Source: Chitinophaga pinensis
GTDB taxonomy: Bacteria > Bacteroidota > Bacteroidia > Chitinophagales > CAMDFR01
Length of the DNA stretch: 64,000 bases
Assembly (NCBI GenBank): GCA_945860705.1
Contig: CAMART010000005.1
Location: forward strand, 1-64,000
Reading direction: 5' to 3'
Shown: piece after piece, positions 54,164 through 61,284 of the stretch
How the letters are laid out: each line of letters begins with the position of its first letter
Numbering within the stretch: position 1 is the stretch's first letter
Notes under the pieces: model-generated
Database searches by the model: none
What the model was told of the DNA's origin: nothing
What the model saw: only the letters and a program-made list of their open reading frames with translations
Position numbers and translations under genes: made by a program

Positions 54164-56662
54164 CTACCTTATCAACGTCACCGTACCAGTATACTTCTCT
54201 ATATTGTTGTTTACAGTGTTTCTTACTTGTATATAATATACATAACTACCTAGTGGTTGTTGCATTTCTTTGAAGCTACCATCCCATCCTCTAGATATAT
54301 TTTTATTTTCAAATACTAGCTCACCCCATCTATTAAATATTTGCATGTTTTCTAAATCTAGATTTGTAGTGACTAATATTTTAAATATATCATTCAATCC
54401 ATCACCATTTGGAGAGAATGCATTTGGAATCGCAAGATACGATGAGTCGTTATATTCATTCACACAGATAGTGATGGTATCATATCCAGAGCATAGTTCG
54501 GGATTGATACCTCGCACAAAATAAGTAGTTGTACTCGTAGGTGATACAGTGATACTTGAGCTATTTGTACCATTGCTCCAAAAATAATCAAATCCACCAG
54601 AAGCAGTCAATGTAATAGATTCTCCTACAGTGATACAGGTATCTGCACTTAGAGTGATAGTTGGTGTAGGTTTCACAGAGATATTTACAGTATGAGTACT
54701 ATCACATCCAAATCTATTCGTTCCGATTGTAGTCCATGAAGTGTCTCTACTGTAGAAGTTTCCTAAATATGCTTCGCCTATACATAAATCTTGGTTTACT
54801 ATGGTGTTTTGATTTGGGCTTACTATTAAGTTGGTACGGAGTACACTATCGCAACCAGCAAGTCCTACCAATGTATCGTAATATGCACCAGAAGTATTTC
54901 TATAGATGCCACCAAGTAGTATAGAGTCGCCATTGCAGATACTGATACTTCTAGTAAATGTTGCATTTACAACTACTACATTGCTTCTCACGATACTATC
55001 ACAAAGCAAGAAATTGCTCAGTGTATCGAAGAATGTACCAGATGTATTGTGTATTGCAGTTCCTACTCGTATGCTGGTACCTTGACATAATACAGTATCA
55101 ATCGTTTTGGTGCTTATAGGTCTTACTACAAGATTTAAAGTTACAATACTATCGCATCCTACACTATTTGTAAGCGTATCATAAAAAGTACCTGATGAAT
55201 TATAGGTGCTTGTTCCGATGCGTATATTTTCACCAGTACAGATAGTAGAGTTTTGAGTGAAAGTAGAGTTGGCGTTTACAATAAGATTTAAAATCAATGT
55301 ACTATCACATCCACTAATTGTAGTGAGTGTGTCAAAGTATGAACCATTGCTACATCTTAGTATTCCACCAAAAAGAATACAATCGCCCGAACAAACACTT
55401 CTATTGATAGTGCCTGAGAGGTTTGGATTTACGGTCAAGATAGTGGTAAGAATACTATCGCAACCACTCGTAGCTGTGAGGGAATCATAGTATGTACCAT
55501 TGATAAATCTATTTGCTCCGCCTGCAAAAAAACTTTGACCATTACAAATAGAAATATTTCTACTAGATGTTTTAATGGTATCTACTCTCAAGGTAGTATT
55601 AAGTATACTATCGCAACCTAGAGAAGAAACTAAAGTATCTCTATACAATGCAGGAGTACTTCTCGGAGTGCCAGCTATTATTACCGTTTCACCAAAACAA
55701 ATAGTGATTGTTTGAGACATTGTAGAAGTAGGTATGATGCTTAAGTTAGTTCTTTTGATGGTATCGCATCCAGCACCAGATATAGTGTCGTAGTAGGTGC
55801 CAGCACTTATCTGTATACCGCCACCAGCAAATATGGCACTTCCATTACAAATACTTGTATCTTTTGTTATGTTCACACTAGAAAAAGGAAGGCAAGAATT
55901 TTTCATAAAGTTGATATACGTCGCATTAGCTAGTGTATTGGCTAATCCTGGAGTTTCTAATGGACTTCCTGGCCATAATGAATCTTTTGAAAAATTTGCA
56001 GCATTAAAAGGATTATTGTCTATAGAGTTTGTAAAACGTACCACTCTATTGCTCATGCCACCTGCAAAATATACATCATTAGAATCTAGATTATTTCCCC
56101 AACCTATTGCATGATAGGGCCCATTGATAGCAAGAGGATTTACCGTATGAAAAGCATCATTTGAATTATTCATAGAAAGCGTACTCCAGTTGCCCGATGA
56201 AGTGTATGGAGCAGCTGCATAAGTTGTAAAAGTGAGCGTACCAGTTGGCATAGTAGTATTGTGGTCTAGTAAATTTGATGATCCTGGTAGAATATAAATG
56301 CAATCGTGATTACTATCAGTTTCGTCATCTGCTGGAAGAGCAGGATTTGGATCAGATTCGTTGTAGATTACTATCAATGAACCCATTCGTACATTTGCCC
56401 ATTGTGCAGCATTTGAAAATCTCTTATGTCCAAATGCAATACCAGTTCCAGAGCCAACTGCATGCCAAGAGTTATTGTCATCAAAAACCCATCCTCTTAA
56501 ATCTACTGTTGAGCTCGCACATGTAGGATTGCCTATTACCAAAAACTCTACATATTCTTGAGAGCCAGCAGGACCTTGTGATACTTCATTTATTATCAAT
56601 TGAGCTTTTGTTATTGTGGTGCTTAAAATCAGTAAAAATAAAATTTTAGAAATATTCTTCAC
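54164..56662 (-). CDS. Repeat-rich surface protein with lamin-tail domain and T9SS type B (CHU_C) sorting domain
   Basis: An 832-residue exported protein. Signal peptide (1-20, TTITKAQ), then a lamin-tail-like domain (LIINEVSQGPAGSQEYVEFLVIGN, about 22-150). Eight repeats of about 48 residues follow (about 265-650), each with two Cys in the pattern SICNGxSxxxGGxxRxxSGxYYDTLxxxxGCDSxxxTxLxVxP. Then an Ig-like PKD-type module, and the C-terminal CHU_C/gliding-associated domain (IPNAFSPNGDGLNDIFKI ... FNRWGELVFENKN ... GWDGSFKEMQQPLGSYVYYI) that directs export by T9SS. Probably a surface adhesin or matrix protein. The stop is 11 bases from the convergent QLSLF gene. Confidence 0.9.
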   Translation of the reverse strand: MKNISKILFLLILSTTITKAQLIINEVSQGPAGSQEYVEFLVIGNPTCASSTVDLRGWVFDDNNSWHAVGSGTGIAFGHKRFSNAAQWANVRMGSLIVIYNESDPNPALPADDETDSNHDCIYILPGSSNLLDHNTTMPTGTLTFTTYAAAPYTSSGNWSTLSMNNSNDAFHTVNPLAINGPYHAIGWGNNLDSNDVYFAGGMSNRVVRFTNSIDNNPFNAANFSKDSLWPGSPLETPGLANTLANATYINFMKNSCLPFSSVNITKDTSICNGSAIFAGGGIQISAGTYYDTISGAGCDTIKRTNLSIIPTSTMSQTITICFGETVIIAGTPRSTPALYRDTLVSSLGCDSILNTTLRVDTIKTSSRNISICNGQSFFAGGANRFINGTYYDSLTATSGCDSILTTILTVNPNLSGTINRSVCSGDCILFGGILRCSNGSYFDTLTTISGCDSTLILNLIVNANSTFTQNSTICTGENIRIGTSTYNSSGTFYDTLTNSVGCDSIVTLNLVVRPISTKTIDTVLCQGTSIRVGTAIHNTSGTFFDTLSNFLLCDSIVRSNVVVVNATFTRSISICNGDSILLGGIYRNTSGAYYDTLVGLAGCDSVLRTNLIVSPNQNTIVNQDLCIGEAYLGNFYSRDTSWTTIGTNRFGCDSTHTVNISVKPTPTITLSADTCITVGESITLTASGGFDYFWSNGTNSSSITVSPTSTTTYFVRGINPELCSGYDTITICVNEYNDSSYLAIPNAFSPNGDGLNDIFKILVTTNLDLENMQIFNRWGELVFENKNISRGWDGSFKEMQQPLGSYVYYIQVRNTVNNNIEKYTGTVTLIR

Positions 56663-56745
56663 GTTTCAGTATTTATATATGAGTTGCAAAATTAAACCTT
56701 TCATCTTATAAGAATATTAATAAGATGTAAAAAATTTAATAAATG

Positions 56746-56781
56746 TTGCAAACATTAGACCCACAGAATGAGTATATTTGT
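56746..56781 (+). promoter_or_regulatory. Probable promoter of the YjbR-like gene
   Basis: TTG at 56746-56748 and TATATTTGT at 56773-56781, spacer 24 bases, 7 bases before the start at 56788, which implies an almost leaderless message. Confidence 0.45.
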
Positions 56782-56787
56782 AAGCAT

Positions 56788-57147
56788 ATGGATATAGAAT
56801 ATTTTAGAGAATATTGTTTGTCTAAAAAAGGTACTACAGAATCATTTCCTTTTGGGGGCGATACATTAGTCTTTAAAGTAATGGGTAAAATGTTTGCGCT
56901 TACTGGAGTTGATAATCTTACACTGAGTATTAATTTAAAATGCGATCCAGAATATGCCCTAGAATTAAGAGCAAACTATGAAGCAATTACTGGCGGATAC
57001 CATATGAATAAAAAATACTGGAATAGTGTAGACTGTGCACATCCACAATTAAAAGATGATTTGATAAAAAAACTGATAGACCATTCGTATGAAATGGTAG
57101 TTGCTGGATTAACAAAAAAACAAAAACAAGAATTAGAACAATGCTAG
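56788..57147 (+). CDS. YjbR/MmcQ family DNA-binding-like protein
   Basis: A 119-residue MmcQ/YjbR (DUF419) protein. The start at 56788 gives MDIEYFREYCLSKKGTTESFPFG, the usual N-terminus; an in-frame ATG at 56743 would add 15 residues of promoter-derived sequence. Family landmarks are DTLVFKVMGKMFAL, LKCDPEYALELRANYEAITGGYHMNKKYWN and a C-terminal ELIDHSYEMVVAGL-type helix. The fold resembles a double-wing DNA-binding domain, but no role is proven. It overlaps the following gene by 7 bases. Confidence 0.85.
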   Translation: MDIEYFREYCLSKKGTTESFPFGGDTLVFKVMGKMFALTGVDNLTLSINLKCDPEYALELRANYEAITGGYHMNKKYWNSVDCAHPQLKDDLIKKLIDHSYEMVVAGLTKKQKQELEQC

Positions 57148-57464
57148 ATATTATTTTAATAATCATTTTCAGTATACAATTAAACAAATATTGTAAAGAA
57201 AAAAATCTTAAACCATTTTTCTGGATATATAGATATATAAGCTTAATCATCAGTTTTGATATTGTAATTGCTATTATAGCCTATAAAAAATATGGTATGC
57301 AACTGCAAAATGATATGCCAAAATTAATGGTAATTGAGCTTATTAGCTTATCCATCATTGTGGGTCTTTTTTTTCTTATGAAAAGAAATATAAAAAACAC
57401 AATAAGCATATCTGATGATAAACCATATGATACTCCACCTAAAGATTTATCTTATTTTAGATAA
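57141..57464 (+). CDS. Small membrane protein of unknown function
   Basis: A 107-residue protein with an N-terminal helix (LDIILIIIFSIQL), a second (YISLIISFDIVIAIIAY) and a third (VIELISLSIIVGLFFLM), and a polar C-terminal tail (NIKNTISISDDKPYDTPPKDLSYFR) probably in the cytosol. No family recognised. Its ATG overlaps the end of the YjbR gene, and the next gene starts 16 bases further, so the three form an operon. Confidence 0.65.
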   Translation: MLDIILIIIFSIQLNKYCKEKNLKPFFWIYRYISLIISFDIVIAIIAYKKYGMQLQNDMPKLMVIELISLSIIVGLFFLMKRNIKNTISISDDKPYDTPPKDLSYFR

Positions 57465-57480
57465 TCATTTTTCTATTTAA

Positions 57481-58527
57481 GTGAAACAAAGAGAAGTTGA
57501 TTTTTTAATTGTTGGGCAAGGTATTGTTGGTACTATGCTGGCGTTTTTTTTATTGAAAAAAAATCAGCAAGTATTAGTAATCGATAAAAAAATACCGGGT
57601 TCAGCATCACAACATTCGTCCGGAATAATTAATCCCATCACTGGTAGAAGATTTGCAAAGACTTGGCAAATCGACACATTGCTTCCATTTGCAAGAGAAA
57701 CATATAAAGAGCTAGAAGTATTGCTCCAATCTGAATTTGTTGAAGATATTGATATCATAAAACCAATTACATCTACAAAAGAAGAAAACGACTTATCTAT
57801 AGATTTAGGTTCTGAGGAGCATGCGCCTTATTTTCCTATGCAAGAAAAACTATTTTTAGATAAAGAAAAATATAATAATTCACTTGGAGCATACAAAATA
57901 AAACAGGCATTAAAACTAAATATTGCACATCTATTAAATTCATTTAAACAGTATTTGATAAATATAGATTCTTACCAAGAAGAATTATTTGAATATGAAA
58001 AACTAGATATAGAGAATTCTATGTATAATGATATGCATTTCAAGAAAATAATTTTTTGTCAAGGCTTTGCAAATATTCACAATCCATTTTTTAATGACAT
58101 AGATATTATACCAAATAAAGGAGAGTATCTGATAATACAAACAAAAGAAAAACATCAGTTGAAAGAAACGATTACATCAAACGGAATTATATCGCCATTG
58201 TCAGAAGATACATTTTATATAGGAGCTACTTATGAATGGGTTGGGGATGATGTATCTATCACCAAACAAGGTAGAAAACATCTTTGTAATGTATTTGAAA
58301 ATATTTGTAAAATGCCTTATGAAATAATAAAACAAGGAGTAGGACTTCGTCCTGCCATACAAGCTAGAAGACCGATCATAGGTATGCATGCACAATATAA
58401 AAATATTGGAATAATGAATGCTATGGGTGCTAAGGGCACATCATTAGCTCCATATTATGCAAGTCAGTTTTCACAATTTTTATTAGAAGGAAAAGAACTA
58501 GATAAAGAAGTATCACTAAAAAAATAA
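57481..58527 (+). CDS. DAO-type FAD-dependent oxidoreductase
   Basis: A 348-residue flavoprotein of the D-amino-acid oxidase/glycine oxidase (ThiO, MnmC-C) superfamily. The dinucleotide motif is at the N-terminus (DFLIVGQGIVGTMLAFFLLKK, Gly at 12, 14 and 17), followed by the ribose acidic Asp (VIDKK), SASQHSSGIINPITGRRFAK and a C-terminal FAD segment (VGLRPAIQARRPIIGM ... MGAKGTSLAPYYASQF). Substrate, probably a primary or secondary amine, cannot be assigned. The start is GTG. It ends in a terminator (58528-58549) and converges on gldJ. Confidence 0.85.
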   Translation: MKQREVDFLIVGQGIVGTMLAFFLLKKNQQVLVIDKKIPGSASQHSSGIINPITGRRFAKTWQIDTLLPFARETYKELEVLLQSEFVEDIDIIKPITSTKEENDLSIDLGSEEHAPYFPMQEKLFLDKEKYNNSLGAYKIKQALKLNIAHLLNSFKQYLINIDSYQEELFEYEKLDIENSMYNDMHFKKIIFCQGFANIHNPFFNDIDIIPNKGEYLIIQTKEKHQLKETITSNGIISPLSEDTFYIGATYEWVGDDVSITKQGRKHLCNVFENICKMPYEIIKQGVGLRPAIQARRPIIGMHAQYKNIGIMNAMGAKGTSLAPYYASQFSQFLLEGKELDKEVSLKK

Positions 58528-58549
58528 AGCCCCGACTTTCGTCGAGGCT
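58528..58549 (+). terminator. Terminator hairpin after the oxidoreductase gene
   Basis: AGCCCCGAC-tttc-GTCGAGGCT, 9 bp with one mismatch, directly after the stop codon, followed by a short T-containing run. Confidence 0.55.
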
Positions 58550-58582
58550 GATAGTGTTTTAAGGTTAGGTAAAATACTATTT

Positions 58583-60070
58583 TTATTTTTTACGTCCTTT
58601 CGGTCCGCCTTTGAAGTAGTTACCTGCTTTAGAATCATTTCCAGCTGGAGCACCAAGTCTATCCATACAACATCTAAATCCGATATCATCTGTACTTAAT
58701 TCTTCACTCAAATATCTTCTAGAACCTGGAGCAATGAAGTATGCTCTATCTTTCCATCCACCACCTTTGTATACTCTAGCTCTATCATCTACAAGTGAAG
58801 AGTTACCATAATTATATTTAGTCCAAGAATTATCATCTCCATCATTGAAGTTGATTACATCACCTTTTTTGTAGTTTCTTCTGTTTACATTCTCATCAGG
58901 AGTTACTACACGTTTAGTGATTTTACCTAATGAATCTTTTTCTACTGGAATACCTTCTGCATCTAGCACAGTTGTTTTGTATACGTTACCTCTGAAAGAT
59001 CTGAAGTCGTTCATATCAGCGGTAGTCATAGGTCTGTACACGTCCATTACCCACTCGTTCACATTACCAGACATGTTGTATAAGCCGTAATCATTTGGAT
59101 AAAACGAACGAACTGGTGCAGTCACATCGGCATTGTCATTCAAGTTACCTGCGATACCCATGTTATCACCATTCCCTCTTTTGTAGTTAGCTAAGAAATC
59201 ACCTTGCCAAGTTCCGATTTTTGGATATCTAGTACTAGTTCCATTCCATGGATATACTCTTTGGTCAGAAAATCTTTCTTCATCTTTATAAGGTAAGTTT
59301 CCGATTAAGCCTTTTGCTGCAAATTCCCATTCTGCTTCTGTAGGTAGTCTGTAAATAGGCAATAATATACCATCTTCCATTCTTACTTTTCTTTCTCCAG
59401 AGCTATTAGGATTCAAATCTTTTAATGGTTTTTTCACCATACCTTCATACTGACCAATTAGATAAGCTTCAGTATTGAAGTTGTCTTCATTTACTTGGTT
59501 AGGATTTAGTTCAAGCACACCTTCTCTTACAAGTATCATTTCATTTACTCTATCACTTCTCCAAGCACAGAAGTCAGTAGCTTGTAGCCAACTTACTCCT
59601 ACTACAGGATAGTCGCTATATGCAGGGTGTCTTAAGTAATATTCTACATATGGCTCGTTATATGCTAGCTCATCTCTCCATACAAGAGTATCTGGCATAG
59701 CTCTTTTTATTACAGACGGATAATCCGTTCCATATACTCTTTCTAGCCAATATAAATACTCACGATAGTGAACATTTGCTACTTCTGTTTCATCCATATA
59801 AAATGAACTCACTGTAGCTTTACGAGGTACATTATTGTGCTCAAATAAGACATCTTGTTCGTTATGTCCCATTACAAACTGTCCACCTTCTACAAGCACC
59901 AAGCCTGGTCCAGTTTCTTGTCCCTCATATTTATGGGTTTCAAAACCTCCCCATTTAGAATTGTTATTTTCCCATCCAGTCATGCTACTTTTTTCTTTAG
60001 CACATGAGCTAGAAAAAATAACAATAACTGTAGTTGCTACTGACATCAAATACAAATTCAGTCTTTTCAT
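58583..60070 (-). CDS. gldJ: Gliding motility / T9SS lipoprotein GldJ
   Basis: A 495-residue outer-membrane lipoprotein of the SUMF1/formylglycine-generating-enzyme fold, needed for T9SS function and gliding. The start at 60070 gives MKRLNLYLMSVATTVIVIFS and the lipobox Cys in SSSCAKE (about 23); an in-frame start at 60163 would overlap the porP-like gene and spoil the signal. GWENNNSKWGGFETHKYEG, LVLVEGGQFVMGHNEQDV, FYMDETEVANVHYREYL, LRHPAYSDYPVVGVSW and GFRCCMDRLG are family features. GldK/PorK is a paralogue, but the GW-xx-N...GGF start is that of GldJ. The neighbouring porU gene is the expected partner. Confidence 0.9.
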   Translation of the reverse strand: MKRLNLYLMSVATTVIVIFSSSCAKEKSSMTGWENNNSKWGGFETHKYEGQETGPGLVLVEGGQFVMGHNEQDVLFEHNNVPRKATVSSFYMDETEVANVHYREYLYWLERVYGTDYPSVIKRAMPDTLVWRDELAYNEPYVEYYLRHPAYSDYPVVGVSWLQATDFCAWRSDRVNEMILVREGVLELNPNQVNEDNFNTEAYLIGQYEGMVKKPLKDLNPNSSGERKVRMEDGILLPIYRLPTEAEWEFAAKGLIGNLPYKDEERFSDQRVYPWNGTSTRYPKIGTWQGDFLANYKRGNGDNMGIAGNLNDNADVTAPVRSFYPNDYGLYNMSGNVNEWVMDVYRPMTTADMNDFRSFRGNVYKTTVLDAEGIPVEKDSLGKITKRVVTPDENVNRRNYKKGDVINFNDGDDNSWTKYNYGNSSLVDDRARVYKGGGWKDRAYFIAPGSRRYLSEELSTDDIGFRCCMDRLGAPAGNDSKAGNYFKGGPKGRKK

Positions 60071-60138
60071 ATTTATTTTTTGTGTTTTAAAATAGTCTGC
60101 TAAAATAATACCTTTTTTGTTAATAACTATAATTTTTT

Positions 60139-61167
60139 CTAAAATTTTAATATTTGAGGACAAGAAAGTATCCCACTTCTGCTTTTTGGGTTGAGTGAAC
60201 TATCATCTTTTCCTAAATTAAAAGTCATGGTCAATTCATGTGAACCACCCGTGGCTCTTGCTAATTTGCCCATTGTAATGTCATAACTATATCCCACTCT
60301 AAAGATTCCTTTTTTTAGCCCTACTAATACTATAACGGCATCTGAGTTCTTTATATTGTGTCTAAACCAAATTCCAGTATAAATTAATTTTACATTTAAA
60401 AGAGCCCCAACACTTATTTGATTGAAATTTTTCTGCCTTACATACAATACATTAGGAGAAAAATAAATGTTATCAATCCTAAGTTTTCTCAATTTTATAG
60501 GTATTATAGCGCCTCCATGTATCGAATATTTCATGGGTATACGTGCTTTATCGTTATTTGTTACACCTTCTTTTGGTCTTAAAATATGTCTTACAGATAC
60601 CCCACCATAGTACTTATTTGTAAAAAATAATGCACCTGCACCCATATCAAAGATATTTTTACTGAAATTATCTGGGGTGATTTCTAAAGTAGGATTTGGT
60701 ACTCTAAAACTCTGATAAAATCCTTTTAAAGGAACTATCTGGTCTCCATACAAAAGCTGATACCAATCGATACTTCTGTTTGTATATGAGCCTTCTAGAG
60801 CAAAACGTAGTCCCATTTTCTTATTTAATCTTAGTTGGTAGGCATATGCCAGATTTACACTATTTGCAGCCCAAAGGTTATTGGCTATTCTGTCAGAACT
60901 AATCCAAACTCCTACACTACTTCTTATTTTTTCGAAATGCTGGTCGTATCCTCCTGCATAGGTAGCAAATCCACCGTTGAATCCAGCTCCAAGGCTTGGC
61001 CATTGGTTTCTGTAGGCTAGAGTAAAACGTGGAGCATTGGCAGTACCTGCCATAGCAGGATTTAGATGTAAAGGCAAAGAAAAATATTGACTATACTCAA
61101 CGTCTTGAGCTTTTACCTCGTCTAAACAAAATAGAAGCAGAATGATTATATATTTATAGTTTCTCAA
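60139..61167 (-). CDS. PorP/SprF-like type IX secretion outer-membrane protein
   Basis: A 342-residue protein with an N-terminal signal (MRNYKYIIILLLFCLDEVKAQ) and a predicted outer-membrane beta-barrel. QDVEYSQYFSLPLHLNPAMAGT and YRNQWPSLGAGFNGGFATYAGGYDQH are the hallmarks of PorP/SprF, which couple secretion and cell-surface adhesin display and bind PorE/PorK-type complexes. The start codon is TTG with no ATG upstream in frame. It lies 68 bases before gldJ in the same orientation, so the two are probably cotranscribed, and divergent from porU. Confidence 0.9.
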   Translation of the reverse strand: MRNYKYIIILLLFCLDEVKAQDVEYSQYFSLPLHLNPAMAGTANAPRFTLAYRNQWPSLGAGFNGGFATYAGGYDQHFEKIRSSVGVWISSDRIANNLWAANSVNLAYAYQLRLNKKMGLRFALEGSYTNRSIDWYQLLYGDQIVPLKGFYQSFRVPNPTLEITPDNFSKNIFDMGAGALFFTNKYYGGVSVRHILRPKEGVTNNDKARIPMKYSIHGGAIIPIKLRKLRIDNIYFSPNVLYVRQKNFNQISVGALLNVKLIYTGIWFRHNIKNSDAVIVLVGLKKGIFRVGYSYDITMGKLARATGGSHELTMTFNLGKDDSSLNPKSRSGILSCPQILKF

Positions 61168-61226
61168 AAAAAATGTATAAACTTGTTAATTATTTACAAT
61201 AAGCTATTTAAATTGTCGTTTTACTC

Positions 61227-61259
61227 TTGAATTTAAAAAAAAGGAGATAAAACATTTGC
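61227..61259 (+). promoter_or_regulatory. Probable porU promoter
   Basis: TTG at 61227-61229 and AACATTTGC at 61251-61259 with a 21-base spacer; one mismatch to TAnnTTTGY. The start codon lies 26 bases downstream. Confidence 0.5.
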
Positions 61260-61284
61260 AATTTTACGATAAACGAATTTTAGA

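Noticed and set aside
60071-60163. Longer N-terminus of GldJ starting at 60163
   Set aside because: It would overlap the end of the porP-like gene and bury the lipoprotein signal; the start at 60070 gives a proper signal and lipobox.
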